This document shows positions 9,401-18,890 of a DNA stretch of 64,000 nt, in pieces. Positions within the stretch are counted from its first letter, which is position 1; every line of letters begins with the position of its first letter. The notes below the pieces were generated by a model. The model saw only the letters and a program-made list of their open reading frames with translations. It was not told the DNA's origin and ran no database searches. Origin of the DNA: Yponomeuta sedellus (taxonomy: Eukaryota > Arthropoda > Insecta > Lepidoptera > Yponomeutidae); assembly GCA_934045075.1 (NCBI GenBank), contig OW203748.1, forward strand, positions 11,176,794 to 11,240,793, given 5' to 3'. Made by a program: the position numbers and the translations under genes.

Positions 9401-10448
9401 ATATATATATAAAAAGACTTACACACTGCTGCCTTAAGAGTATTTTAGTGGAATCTCGTTTTAATAAGTTAGAAACCTATTTAGAGGCTAAAAATTCCAC
9501 CCATGCCGGGATTCGAACCCGCGACCTCTGGCTATCCGTGCCAGCGCTCTTTCCAACTGAGCTAATGGGCGACTCACCGGCATCAGTGAAATTTCGAACC
9601 TCTTTACACTATTCTCTGTATTACGTACAGGTTAGTGCATTAAAAATAAAAATAGTTAATTTTAATAAGTTACTTTTAGTATTTCTCAATGATTCGCGAT
9701 ACTCACACGTAGTCGGGAAATAAGGTAATTACGTTTTACCTAATAAATAATCGCGATTTGACCCGTTTAATATATAACTAAGTTAGTTTTTTTTGTGTCA
9801 CTTACATCATCGCTGTTCCCCTCAAAGGGCGTAACTTCAACGATCTGCAGTTGACCTGAAATAATTAAAGATCCAATTTTTTTTGGGCAAAACAATCTTC
9901 TCAGATCACACTTCAAAAATATTGTACACACATCCTAGTAATATTATAAACTAGCTGATCCTATGTCTCCACTCAGAAATTTGTCTATCTGTACGCCAAA
10001 TTTCATGCAAATATTCTATTCGATATCAACCCTTGTATGTCCCCACTACTGGGCCACGGGTCTCTTCCTGCATCGCAGGAAGGCTAGGCCATACTCAACC
10101 ACGGGAGCCAAGCCCGGGTCGGTAAAGGATTGTAAGACCATGGCGAGCCTTACTGTCAGAAGTTATCAAGCCACCCGTGATTATCAAGCCACCCACCTCT
10201 GACGTGGCTTAACGACTGCCATTACATGGCATCCGGCACCAACGGCTTAACGTGTCTTGCGAAGCACGGATGCGCTCGGAAAAATGCCACTAGCGGCAGT
10301 CACGGGACGGTCACCCGTCGTGCACCTTACCGCGCCTGTGATTTTGGCTGAGCATCTCTTGATAACATTACGTACCATCTCTGAACTCGGCCGTCAAGCT
10401 CTCTGCTGTAGATTGATTGCTATCGTCTTGGGACATGACTGCTTGGCC
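3382..10448 (-). CDS. Unrecognised acidic protein, N-terminal part (five exons, 3' end not found)
   Basis: Five minus-strand exons, in order 10376-10448, 9806-9855, 6939-7060, 5506-5551 and 3382-3463, have clean acceptors and donors. Their phases agree at every junction (1, 0, 2, 0), giving one open frame. The first ATG is at 10436, 12 bases into the first exon. From there the chain gives about 120 residues, beginning [10 protein letters not shown] and rich in D, E, S and T, with hydrophobic patches such as [10 protein letters not shown]. No domain, signal peptide or membrane segment is visible. The last exon ends in phase 1, and no continuation was found in the 3.4 kb remaining to the left. 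The acidic, Ser/Thr-rich composition would suit the N-terminus of a nuclear regulator, but that is a guess. Introns carry Jockey, RTE and SINE insertions. Confidence is high that these are exons and low on function. Confidence 0.72.
3508..4090 (-). pseudogene. Jockey-type reverse transcriptase, C-terminal relic plus 3' UTR
   Basis: Minus-strand translation of about 3830-4085 gives a stretch ([57 protein letters not shown]) typical of the end of Jockey reverse transcriptases. It then runs into stops and the 3' UTR with AATAAAAC near 3510. It is 5'-truncated, as is usual for LINE insertions. Confidence 0.8.
4228..4790 (-). pseudogene. Second non-LTR reverse transcriptase relic
   Basis: The minus-strand frame near 4402-4640 reads [20 protein letters not shown], then [20 protein letters not shown] and [19 protein letters not shown], which is typical of the end of insect Jockey/CR1 polymerases. 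There is a stop soon after. A different 3' UTR from the neighbouring element shows it is another family. Confidence 0.8.
4791..4890. repeat. Degenerate (GGAAC/GAATA)n low-complexity stretch
   Basis: Repeated AGAATAGAATA and GGAACGGAACGGAACA words, imperfect throughout. Confidence 0.75.
4888..5072 (+). mobile_element. Jockey-like 3' UTR fragment, plus sense
   Basis: It shares GTTCATTAAGCCGCAGTTTC and CTACTTTGAATAAAACC with the copies on the other strand. Confidence 0.7.
5316..5412. repeat. Perfect 30-bp inverted repeat
   Basis: The arms at 5316-5345 and 5383-5412 are exact complements (AGAATATTTTCGGGGCTTAA ...), separated by 37 bp of AT-rich spacer. It lies in an intron. Confidence 0.9.
5506..5551 (-). 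CDS. 46-base micro-exon of the unrecognised minus-strand gene
   Basis: The acceptor is CCCGTTCCAG and the donor TCG/GTGAGTTG. It enters in phase 2 and leaves in phase 0, exactly the step needed between the flanking exons. It reads [15 protein letters not shown] after the split codon. A 52-bp tandem array starts 8 bp upstream of it in the transcript sense, so its branch-point region is part of the repeat. Confidence 0.62.
5559..5818. repeat. 52-bp tandem repeat, five copies
   Basis: Units start at 5559, 5611, 5663, 5715 and 5767 (GGGAGCAGATATTTTAGGTC ...) and are nearly identical. The array begins 8 bp from the micro-exon at 5506-5551, on the acceptor side. Confidence 0.95.
5925..6240 (-). 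mobile_element. 5S-derived SINE
   Basis: It carries the conserved tail (CCCCACTGCTG, TGCATCGCAGGAAGG) and the middle blocks (CCATTGCATGACAGCCGGCA, GCGCTCGGAAAAATGCCACT). The sense strand is minus. Confidence 0.8.
6430..6680 (+). mobile_element. Possible LTR or retroelement end
   Basis: A GC-richer 250-bp stretch ends with ACTAATAAAGACTTAAGGAC, which resembles an LTR polyadenylation region. No mate or target duplication was found. Confidence 0.25.
6939..7060 (-). CDS. Third coding exon of the unrecognised minus-strand gene
   Basis: This 122-base exon has acceptor GTACTTTCAG and a consensus donor GAG/GTGAGT. It reads [18 protein letters not shown] onward to LDLVNLTFV and ends in phase 2. An alternative donor five bases upstream (TTC/GTGAGG) would join the 3382-3463 exon directly, skipping the 46-base exon. 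Confidence 0.75.
7100..7412. mobile_element. Inverted-repeat element M3, copy 1, with an expanded (TTTG)n
   Basis: It begins CGTCGTTCATAT and carries ATTGCAAAATGTTCTATGTC, as at 35018-35220. A (TTTG)n tract (about 7116-7196) separates the two blocks here. The right end is degenerate. Confidence 0.65.
7400..7640 (-). mobile_element. Divergent 5S-derived SINE
   Basis: It carries GGAAGGTATAGGCC, AAGTCCGG, GAAGTTATCAAGCC and ACTGCCATCTATCGACGGC blocks. It is closest to the copy at 47118-47495, suggesting a second subfamily. Confidence 0.7.
7735..7990. repeat. (GTAT)n microsatellite followed by a non-LTR-like fragment
   Basis: A perfect GTAT run at about 7766-7857 is followed by CAGAACTGCTGAACGGATGA and TGAAATTCGGCACAGAGATA. 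I know these words from the 3' ends of widespread lepidopteran repeats. Confidence 0.75.
8071..8193. mobile_element. Fold-back element with long target duplication
   Basis: Inverted arms of about 47 bp (GTAGACTTTTCGTCCGGATT ... / ... AATCCGGACTAAAAGTCTAC) flank a short centre. TACGTATTACTT occurs on both sides, a 12-bp duplication. The half copy at 42815-42880 is a single arm. Confidence 0.75.
8590..8745 (-). pseudogene. RTE-like endonuclease/reverse transcriptase, C-terminal scrap
   Basis: The minus strand reads [20 protein letters not shown] then [12 protein letters not shown], the GRPPTRW-type end of insect RTE polymerases. It continues into the GAAGAAGAAG-like end. Heavily 5'-truncated. 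Confidence 0.75.
8966..9215. mobile_element. SINE-A copy with inverted body
   Basis: The tRNA-like body lies on the minus strand (8990-9145). The tail (CTCTAAATAGG ... GCACGGGTTAGTGCATTAAA) follows on the plus strand. CTGTACGTAATACAGAGA lies inverted at both edges of the body. Confidence 0.75.
9216..9395 (+). mobile_element. SINE-A, plus sense, near full length
   Basis: It starts ACAGAGAGTATTG. It carries box A TGGCTCAGTTGG and box B GGTTCGAGTCCC in a tRNA-like fold, then the common tail ending in an A-rich run. It shows the normal order of SINE-A parts. Confidence 0.8.
9472..9659. mobile_element. SINE-A, internally inverted, within a 13-bp target duplication
   Basis: TTTTAATAAGTTA lies at 9459-9471 and 9660-9672. 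Inside, the body is on the minus strand but the last 30 bases (GTTAGTGCATTAAAAATAAA) are on the plus strand. Confidence 0.85.
9806..9855 (-). CDS. Second coding exon of the unrecognised minus-strand gene
   Basis: This 50-base exon has acceptor TTATTTCAG and donor GTAAGTG. It enters in phase 1 and leaves in phase 0, and reads [16 protein letters not shown]. Both junctions keep the frame with their neighbours. Confidence 0.72.
10030..10345 (-). mobile_element. 5S-derived SINE
   Basis: A near full-length copy with the tail TGTCCCCACTACTGGG and the GCGCTCGGAAAAATGCCACT block; the 5S-like part is truncated near 10340, next to the first coding exon of the minus-strand gene. Confidence 0.8.
10376..10448 (-). 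CDS. First coding exon of the unrecognised minus-strand gene
   Basis: The acceptor at 10449-10450 follows a T-rich tract (AAATTTCAG) and the donor GTACGT follows position 10376. The 73 bases encode four residues and then the candidate start [10 protein letters not shown]; the exon ends in phase 1. It lies directly between a 5S-derived SINE and an RTE tail. Confidence 0.7.
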
Positions 10449-10504
10449 CTGAAATTTAGGAATAGAGGGAATTGAATCTCAGTAGGATCTAGGGTCACTA
10501 GGTA

Positions 10505-10732
10505 CATACACTAGGTGTCCCGCGGGTGTCGTAAAAGGCGAGTAAGGGACACAAACCGGAGGGTGGGCAGCAGCGCCCTCTGCAGTACAATTCCACCGAA
10601 CTGCGATCCAACCCGCATGCCCAGCGTGGGGATTATGAGCATTACCCACCAATGATGGCACAACGCTATGGCGCTTATCAGGGGGGGGGCTATGTCCAGC
10701 AGTGGACTAATATAGTCTGAAGAAGAAGAAGG
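10505..10732 (+). mobile_element. RTE-like 3' tail
   Basis: It carries the conserved words CGCGGGTGTCGTAAAAGGCG, CAGCAGCGCCCTCTGCAGTA and TATGTCCAGCAGTGGACTAA and ends in GAAGAAGAAG. The same tail occurs at 22640, 32400 and 55842. Confidence 0.75.
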
Positions 10733-10874
10733 CACTAGGTAGCCCACCAACTCATAGCTGAAGACCTGAATCCTGTGAGAGATGTGGATGGCAGACGACA
10801 GAAAACAGTGGCAAGTCTCGGAGGGAGACTTGGTTAACTGAAAGCCTCACTTCGCCTGTGTACCTTTGAATTGT

Positions 10875-11130
10875 TCAGTATCAACCCTTGTATATCCCCA
10901 TTGCTGGGGCACGGGTCTCTTCCTGCATCGCAGGAAGGTTAGGCCATACTCCACCACGGGGCCAAGTCCGGGTTGGTAGAGGATTGAAACACAGCGGCGG
11001 GTCTTACTGTCAGAAGTAATCAAGCCGCCCGTAAGGCCTCTGACATGGCTTAATGACTGTCATTACTCGAACTTATTGAAAAAGTCAAAGAATCCCGGCG
11101 TGGGTGTAATTTTTAGCCTCTAAATAGGTT
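10875..11130 (-). mobile_element. 5S-derived SINE fragment followed by a SINE-A tail
   Basis: 5S-SINE blocks run to about 11065. A SINE-A remnant (CCGGCGTGGGTG, AATTTTTAGCCTCTAAATAG) on the plus strand follows at 11092-11130. Confidence 0.7.
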
Positions 11131-11815
11131 TTTTTAGAACAATGGCCTATCAATAGGGAGGATTCACCCGTCACGGGTCAAGCTTAGTTGGCTATGCATA
11201 TACTGAATTTTCGCCTCTGGTCTGTTAGTACTGATTCTTATATTGCACTAATCTCATATTGAACAAATATCATTATCAAAATCTGATATCAACCAGCAAC
11301 TACAAGTAATAGTAGTAGTTACACTTGGATTTTCCGTACTTAGCCTCGTTGTGCCATTATGCATAGCAAGGGACACCTAGTTTGCCTTGTAACATTAATT
11401 AAGCCACAGTATCTGCACTACTTTGAACTTTGAATAAAACCTTTTCATTTGTACACCTATTATATTGTAACTTCATAGCATTGAATGAGTACCTATTGTC
11501 GATATCATCAACATATATTTCGCTCACTCTTAGAGCGTTAAACGAGCATATTATGACTGTAACTGTTTTTAGGTTAGCAACTTTTTTCCTCTACGAGTTG
11601 CATTCGGGCTTGCAGCCCTCATACTGTTTTGGCGCCTACCACCACACGCCCACAAATAATAACTGTACTAGTGAGAATTTCTAAGTAAAACCCTGTGTTA
11701 AAGTTACCTACATCGTTTTATTGACCACCCGTTTCAACAGTTACCCAGTTGTCGATTCACAATGACACAGTGCGAGTGAAAGAGACTCTAAACACTGTAT
11801 AATAGTACATTACAC
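11130..11815. other. Repeat-bearing stretch without a gene
   Basis: It holds a SINE-C-like word (CCGTACTTAGCCTC) near 11335 and a Jockey 3' end (CTACTTTGAACTTTGAATAA) at about 11360-11445. Nothing else was recognised. Confidence 0.5.
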
Positions 11816-12030
11816 AACTAGGGTGGTAATACAAAGAAAGGCCGAGATCGCAGAAGTTTGCGGCCCGAGCTGCAAGCGAGGGACGTAAATATGCGATCGA
11901 GAGCTTTCTTTATTACCTGCCGTGTTGTGTACATCTTTTTATGTCTACACTTGGCCAGAAAGCGGCATTTTCCGTACGCGCAGCGTGCGGAAAAAGCCAC
12001 TTTATTGCCAGGTGTGGCATAAATAGTTTT
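11815..12030. repeat. Unclassified repeat-like block with inverted ends
   Basis: GGTAATACAAAGAAAGGC near 11825 and GAGCTTTCTTTATTACCTGC near 11918 are imperfect complements around a GC-rich centre; GCATTTTCCGTACGCGCAGC follows. It could be a small inverted-repeat element. Confidence 0.4.
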
Positions 12031-12473
12031 ATTTAGTAGATGCAAAAGTCAGGATGTTACTTGAACCTACAACCTCTCATGTTGCATGCAGCAGTTAGAC
12101 CCAAGGCCTTGCTATAACCCTTGAAATAAGCCTAGAAATGCCAATGGATGTAATAGGAACTACAAAAATAGGAATGTAGAGAAGCAATAGTATACTTACG
12201 CAGAGCAGTAAAATATTGACTCAAACTTAACCTACCAAGAAACCACATGTGAATTTAGAAAAGGGCGCAATGTCTCAAGCCATGGCATGGGATTATGTCG
12301 AAACGAACCACGCAATTCGTAATAGTAGCTCATTATAATCACGTAAACAAACAGACCGAATCAAAACAACGAAATGTCATTTTTGATCGACATTTTTTCT
12401 TGCAACACCGAATGTGTTGGCGTTTCATTGGTGTTTCTAGATAATTTTGACTTCATTGAACAATTTCATACTT

Positions 12474-12640
12474 ACTCGGCGGTTTTGGAAAAGAATTGAG
12501 CACGCTAATCACTTTACTCACAGCTGAAACGAAAGAATATCCTAAAATGCGACGTAAATGAACGGCATTCTATCGAAATCTGAACAAAATCGGGTCAAAA
12601 GACGGAGTACGGAAAAGCTGCTGTGATGCCAATGTTGCCA
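12474..12640 (-). other. Candidate non-coding first exon and upstream region of the minus-strand gene
   Basis: On the minus strand a strong donor (CCGCCGA/GTAAGTATG) lies at 12474. It ends a stretch with no repeat signature, and no other gene explains it. It would suit a 5' UTR exon spliced to 10448. The transcript start is not determinable; 12640 is an arbitrary limit. The region to about 12950 may be promoter, but I see no definite TATA box. Confidence 0.4.
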
Positions 12641-12949
12641 TATAGGAAATAGTTTTTTCCCACGATTTTTGGTATTTAAATTAATTTTGTTTTTTTGTTA
12701 TTTTGTTAGCAATTTTTTTTAATGATGACTTAAGTTTTAGGTCAATTTTTTAAAGAGTTCAGAGCATGGCTCTTTGCGCATGCTCGTGACGTGTTATCGC
12801 CAAAGTCGCTTTGTCCTTTTCACACCAATGAAAAATGAGAGTATCTCGCTCTTTTAATCAATTTGGCACGTAGAAACTACAGAAGCGCCAAAATGTAGAG
12901 TCTACTTTTATTACCACACTCTGAATTTTTCACAGATCCTGTATTATTA

Positions 12950-14030
12950 TTTTTTATTATCACTGTCTAGGCACAAAATCTCCATGACAATATTTTACAT
13001 CTTGCAAAGTATTTCGCAAATAGAAACCATGAACAAAAGTTTACAAAAACTTTCACTTTGGAGACGGCTATGCGAAATATATGTACGTCTCTTTTGCTCT
13101 TGCAGCTCTACGTATCTCTAAGGCTAAATAATGAAAATATGATTTTATCGCTATAACATGCTGAAAATTATTACATAAAAAATATTTAATGTTAGTAGGT
13201 ATAAAATCCAATAGGATTCTAATTTCAAACTTGAAGCCCGATGGAGTCAATCGCAAAAATAAAATCTTCAATGTGATTTACTACATCGCGCCAGAGAAGT
13301 TTTGCTAGAGGATTAATATATAAGGTGATAAGTTCGCACTGAAGATCGGAGGTCCATTGCTACTCGGTAAACCGGTCGTGGCAAGGAACCGGCTTAATTC
13401 CTTGCCATCAGTGTCGAAGCGTATTAAGTAATCATATATGGTAAAATATGTCAAATATGTCAAAGAAAATGATAAAGAGAGGCCCTGCCTCACCCACATC
13501 GAAGTAGCTACTCTGACTTCCTTTTTGAAAAAATATCGAAAAATATTGTTATTGGGTGCCTAAAAGTAATTTTTTAGATTCTTTTGCTCTCTTTTATTAG
13601 GTACAATACCTTGAAACTTTAGAAACCATCACTATTTGTAATAAAATAACATATATGACGTAAGTGAAAACAAAGTCTTTACTATAAAAATGTGTTAATA
13701 TTATAAACTACTTAAAACTAAACCAAAGGTCGACTGGAAGAAATTGCTACTTAGCATTAAGTACGCCTTTGAATCATATAATTTGTGTTAAGCGCAATAA
13801 CGTTAGAATTATCGATATGAGTACTACAAATCACAAAGGAGTATTAGAAATAGGTCAACATGCGAAACAATACAAGTCTATTTTAAACTCTATACAGGTA
13901 CAGGTTCACATAAACAGCTGGAAATTTTTGATGAAATATTTTCGCGACCTATTTTCCTTAAAGCATGTATCCCAGACGTAATTTATACGTTTTGAACTAA
14001 GTAAAAAGCTATCTTTGGTAGAGCTATCCC
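12950..14030. other. AT-rich stretch without a recognised feature
   Basis: No exon with acceptable splice sites and no known repeat was seen. A 5S-SINE tail fragment (minus strand of the usual order) follows at 14030-14110. Confidence 0.4.
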
Positions 14031-14249
14031 ATGGTAGAGTATGTCCTAACCTTCCTGCGATGCAGGAAGAGACCCGTGTCCGGGCAGTGGGGACATACAA
14101 GGCTTGATATCGAAAAAACTATCTTAATTCATAATCATCATACATACAAGATTGTTTCGAATACAATATTTTTAGAGTAAAAAAATTCAAAAAGGAAGTC
14201 AAAGTCGCTACAACGGTTTGTGCGAGAGAATACTCTCTCATTATCATTT

Positions 14250-14530
14250 TACAGAATGATTGACATTATTTTTATTACCATTTTCTTTATATTAAACCCA
14301 TAATGACGCAGACACGACACACTGGATGGCGGGGGCGCAGGCCGGCCCCCCGCCACGACCGGTCTCCCGTGTAGCAATGGACTCCCCGAGGACAACGGGA
14401 CTCCATGTGTATTTATACCGAGCTGCTGGAAAAACTTTGCTTGCGTGATGCAGGATTGACTTGCTGATTGGCTGGCTGGCTGTGACGATTTGCTTGCGTG
14501 CAAAGCAGTCTCAATTTTAATGTAGAGCCG
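14250..14530. other. GC-rich island of unknown origin
   Basis: A sharply GC-rich block (about 14325-14410, runs of G and C) lies in AT-rich DNA, followed by GGCTGGCTGGCTG and GCTTGCGTG words. On the minus strand it is open for 84 codons, Pro- and Ser-rich. It may be a retroelement end or an exon; not recognised. Confidence 0.3.
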
Positions 14531-14714
14531 TTAGAAGAAAAGTGAGTAATCTAGGTTTTTTCAGATTTTCTTCAGCCGTATTTGATCTTGCAATAATACT
14601 CGTATTTTTGTATCAACCATGCCCTGCACATCATCGTGTATTACTTTCATATTGATGCAACAAAATATAAAAAGAAAAATAATGCGGTGGCTCTACGGTA
14701 GAACTCACACACAA

Positions 14715-14985
14715 TTAGGTATCATGGGAGAGCGGTGGTAGCGGAGCGGTGTAGAACTCCGGCTTCTCAATCGGGAGGTCGTGGGTTCGAACCCCGGCAT
14801 GTACCGATGACTTTGTTTTCTAAGTTTTGTACATTTGTGAAATTATAGTAGCAATACTACTCGTTGACGGTGAAAGAAAACATCGTAAGGAAACCCTAGT
14901 GTCTGAGGTGTAAGCGTACCTCAGCGCTTGCTACGTACAATGACCCAACTATGAGGCTAAGTGCGGAAATCTCAGGTCTAAATAA
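14715..14985 (+). mobile_element. Lepidopteran tRNA-like SINE-C
   Basis: The head GGTGGTAGCGGAGCGGTGTA and box B GGGTTCGAACCCCGGC are followed by GGTGAAAGAAAACATCGTAA, a block I know from common moth SINEs. It ends with ACCCAACTATGAGGCTAAGT. A second, truncated copy follows at about 14994-15235. Confidence 0.8.
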
Positions 14986-15375
14986 CTAGGTATCATGGGT
15001 TCAAATTCCGGCCAAGTCATGTACCAAAAACTTATTTTTGAAGTTGCGTACAGTTGTGAATTTGTAGAGAGATAGATAGAAAACACTTAATTGTCCATAA
15101 AATGGAAATAACAATTTTAATTATAGGTTGTAGCAGCAACACGCCTCGCTAGTGGTACCGGAAAACATCGTGATGGTAACTATCTGAGGCGTTCATATAC
15201 TTCGGCGCTTAAAATTTCCAATGCGCGGTGGGTAATTAAGCCCATCGTCTCTCATCAAGACACCTCATTAACTAATGCGTGCCCTCAAAAAGGCATCAAA
15301 ACACCTCATTAACTAATGCGTGCCCTCAAAAAGGCATTGGTTAACAAGGTACAAAATATGGAATTTAATATTAAT

Positions 15376-15407
<32 letters not shown>

Positions 15408-15434
15408 TGTATGTATGTATGTATGTATGTATGT
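15376..15434. repeat. (GTAT)n microsatellite
   Basis: A perfect GTAT run of about 14 units. Confidence 0.95.
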
Positions 15435-15529
15435 ATCTGTTGATAATTTAAATATTTACACTGTTATTTAGGCATTGTATTCATATAGGTATGAAATTAT
15501 AATTTTGTATGTTTGCACATCTACTTCCT

Positions 15530-15670
15530 TCCCCAGTGTCCAGTCCAGTCCATCCAAAGTTCGTATAGGACAGATCACTTTTAGTGATAAGGCGGGCGTC
15601 TGTACTCTTAGGTTAAGACATTCTGTGTAAATTCCATTGTTATTACAATAAAGTGTTCTCTATCTATCTA
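15530..15670 (+). mobile_element. Non-LTR 3' end
   Basis: It carries GATCACTTTTAGTGATAAGG and ACAATAAAGTGTTCTCTATC, a tail shared in outline with 29430-29540, 48475-48595 and, reversed, 21960-22090 and 38550-38680. Confidence 0.6.
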
Positions 15671-15869
15671 GGTACAAAATTAAATGTTTTCGACTGAAGA
15701 CCACTTTTTCACATGCCCATGCCCACTAAATCGCTAAACCGCCGAGCAGAGGCTAAATTCTGGCAGTAGCTAAATGGGGTTGGCCGAGAAAAGAAAAAAA
15801 TGGTATGCTTTCGGGCTTGATGCACAGCAGTGGTCGTATACGGGCTGATTAATTTAACTTTAAGAAATA

Positions 15870-16160
15870 CTAGCTGGTGCCCGCGACTTCGTCTGCGCAG
15901 GATAAGTATTTCAAGTAGCTTATAAAAGCGTGGCGTAGAAAAGAACTAACATTATGACATTTAAAAATTATGACATTAATAGTTTTTGGATAGCATTTGA
16001 AAAATATTACACAATATCTTTATACATTGTTGCCTATGTGTTATTCTGATGTATAAGCTATATTATTGTAAAGTTTCATCAAAATCCTTTACGTAGTTTT
16101 TACGTGAAAGAGTAACAAACATTCATCCATACGAGTACTTACAAACTTTCGCGTTTATAA
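15870..16160 (+). repeat. Widespread lepidopteran repeat, non-LTR 3' type
   Basis: It opens TACTAGCTGGTGCCCGCGAC and ends ACTTTCGCGTTTATAATA, words shared in outline with 18674-18890, 31785-31950 and 46305-46520. Confidence 0.6.
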
Positions 16161-16163
16161 TAC

Positions 16164-16367
16164 CCTCCTAAGCCCTGGAGGTAACACTTACTTCAAGTCT
16201 TCTAAAACTACGTAGATTTTGAAGAACCTTATCTTCTTGTTATCCAACAATGAGGAAAATATTAGACCTGGAACCGTAAGTTTTCCGGACTTCCTATTAT
16301 ATCATTGTGTGTGGAATAAAAAGGTTATTCGTGGTGTCCTATTTTTAGGACGCCAGGGCTTACGAGG
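16164..16367. mobile_element. Inverted-repeat element M4, copy 1
   Basis: It is bounded by CTCCTAAGCCCTGG and CCAGGGCTTACGAG, about 204 bp, with ATA on both sides. A second copy lies at 54840-55047. Confidence 0.7.
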
Positions 16368-16369
16368 AT

Positions 16370-17000
16370 ATTACTCGTAGTAGGATAGGATTGGACAAGC
16401 ATTAGAAAAAAATCTGAATTTTCCACTTACACCGATGTGTTGTGAAACGATAACGATCCTAGGGTGAGTGGGCCGCTATAAACGGCACAATAACAAACAA
16501 CCCGTCATGCTCTACCAGGCTTCCACCCAGAGGTGGACTGTTCAGTTGGACTATGAACTTTAACTCAAGTGCAATAAGTACTAAATGTACTGAAGGTAAC
16601 ACTGTTGATATAAAACTCTATAGGTACTCCCTAGACGCTTATGTAGGTTACCAAGGTTACACCTTTCCGCTTTCAATGCCAATTGTACAGACCTAAGCAT
16701 TGTGTAGGTAAAAGAATTATTAATTGAAGCTGAACAATACACTTATTAAGTATTATTTGACTCTTTCATTTTGTTTCAATATGGTTCTGATAAATTGCAT
16801 AATAGTCTCCATTCACGCCTTCTTGACACCTACACTACATCACGTTTACGGCTAACTAAAGGTATATGACATCATAACAATCAGGCACGCAGACTCTGCA
16901 TATCAAACTATCCGCTTAAGGCCGACTTATACCACATCTCAAGTGTCACTTAAGCCATTTAGATTGACTTCTATGTGAAGACATTAATTATTGTTACAGT
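16370..17000. other. Stretch without a recognised feature
   Basis: AT-rich, no exon or repeat family recognised. Confidence 0.35.
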
Positions 17001-17009
17001 GTAATAATA

Positions 17010-17320
17010 AATTATTATTACACTTTATTGCACACGAAACATTTAACAGGACAGTACGTAAGAAGTAACATGTACAAAGGCGAACTTATCTCTGAGAGAG
17101 ATTTCTTCCAGCAAACCTTAGGGAATCGGAGAGGCAGGAAAAAGGATGTCTCCATAGGTGAACAAAATAGACTACATAAATGTGAAATTACTTAACAAAC
17201 TAGGTATGGAAGAATTAAATAAACTACGTAAACTAAATATATAAAAAAAGAAAATAAAATATGCATAGATATGAACATAATATAAACAATAAATAAATAA
17301 ACAATGAATCACGAAATAAA
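17010..17320 (-). mobile_element. Probable non-LTR 3' end
   Basis: It carries CACTTTATTGCACACGAAAC and GAGAGAGATTTCTTCCAGCA, words typical of the 3' ends of moth retroelements, then A-rich DNA. A Jockey-type end also lies at 17700-17800. Confidence 0.45.
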
Positions 17321-18131
17321 AGAGTACCTACTCTAGAAACGGTTAAGTTACTGCAGGCGTTGCAACTAAAATGTAATGGTTGATCTCCTATCAAACATAC
17401 CTACCCATGCACAACATGAGTTGGTAACAATGCTTACTAAGCAGTGAAAACCAATTTCAACTGCAAAATCAGTCGCGTGTGAGCTGCTTGTTGCATTGCA
17501 GTATAATGGCATTTAAGAGGAAGTCTAATATATGAAATACGGATTAACTCTAAAATCGTCAGACATAAAACGACAAATTTTTAAGGTACATTTTATTTGC
17601 AGTAAATGAAACTAAAAAGTCCAAGGGCCATTTCGGTGTTACATTATGGGTAGCTCTGACTGTCATCACATCAAACTGTGTAAAATCATGAAAGTCGTTT
17701 TGTTTCGACGTTTTTTGTCCATTTTTTCTCCAAAATTATCTAGATTTCGAAATGGACACCTGGTTTGAATTGTAACTTTATTTAATTTCTTTTTTTTCAT
17801 TTCATTTCGTGTTTTTTTATTTGACGCTTTTAGGACATTAATATATTAGTAGCTATCTCAGCAAACGTAGCTTTGCATAACATTGCTCTTCCGTTGCCTA
17901 CGGCTTACGTTAAACTTATCAAATCTGCACATAAAAAATCGTAAATCAATGAAGTCGTTTCGGAATAATTCGATAACAAACACTGTGACATGCGACTTTT
18001 ATACATCAGATTAATCTAGCTTATATAGCTTAACCCAGTTTTGTATTCCATTTGATTGAGTTTATACCTTTTTACAGCCGTATTACTACGTATTAAACAT
18101 GTAATTAAAGTTTTCATGAATACATCGGGAA

Positions 18132-18370
18132 AAAGAGGATAGAAAGCAAAATGCACTCTATCCTCTTTAATTCCTTCCTCCATGAAACCAATTGATATTA
18201 AATAACACTAATACGGGACATTTTAGTGTCTCTTCGTAAATAAAAACTGTCGACATACATTATAAGAATCATACCCCTACCATATCAATTTTGAAAGTAA
18301 TACGATTTTATTACTTTCAAAATTGTCAATTCGATAAAAACAGTCCTGCTTATCAAAGCAGGACTTTTTG
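18132..18370. repeat. Three short perfect hairpins in 240 bp
   Basis: The arms are 12 bp (18132-18143 / 18157-18168), 17 bp (18286-18302 / 18309-18325) and 10 bp (18342-18351 / 18356-18365). The last is GC-rich and is followed by a T run. Confidence 0.8.
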
Positions 18371-18673
18371 GGGTACTCTTTACCAAGCAAGTTTTTTTTA
18401 TTCATTCAATTGAAATACGATTGATATTGTTAATACAATGCCTTAACTCAAGTCCGTGTTAAAGAAACCTGATTCCAGCCCCTCCACAGCGAAACATACA
18501 GAGAAACGTAGAGCATTGAAAACTAGAGGGGCAATTTAATACAGGCTTAGCGTAGGTAACTGAAGTCAAAGAATGTTACTAAATTTGCAAAGGAATATAT
18601 TTCATTATATTATATTTTGGTAATTGTCTAGAAGAACAAATTCCTAAGTTTTTGGATATCCTCCCATTATAAA

Positions 18674-18890
18674 ATACTAGCTGTGCCCCGCGGTGTTACC
18701 TGCGGTTTATCTATTTTCCCATGGGAATAAGATAATTTCCCGCAGTGAAACGCAGCCTATATGTTAATCAAGAGTGTCAGTTAACTCCATACCAAATTAT
18801 ATTAAAATCGCTTCAGCCATTTAGACCTGAAGAAGTAACAAACATACACACTCACGAACTTTCGCCTTTATAATATTAGCGTGATGTGAT
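18674..18890 (+). repeat. Widespread lepidopteran repeat, second copy
   Basis: It opens AGCTGTGCCCCGCGGTGTTA and ends CTTTCGCCTTTATAATATTA. It is close to 46305-46520. Confidence 0.65.
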
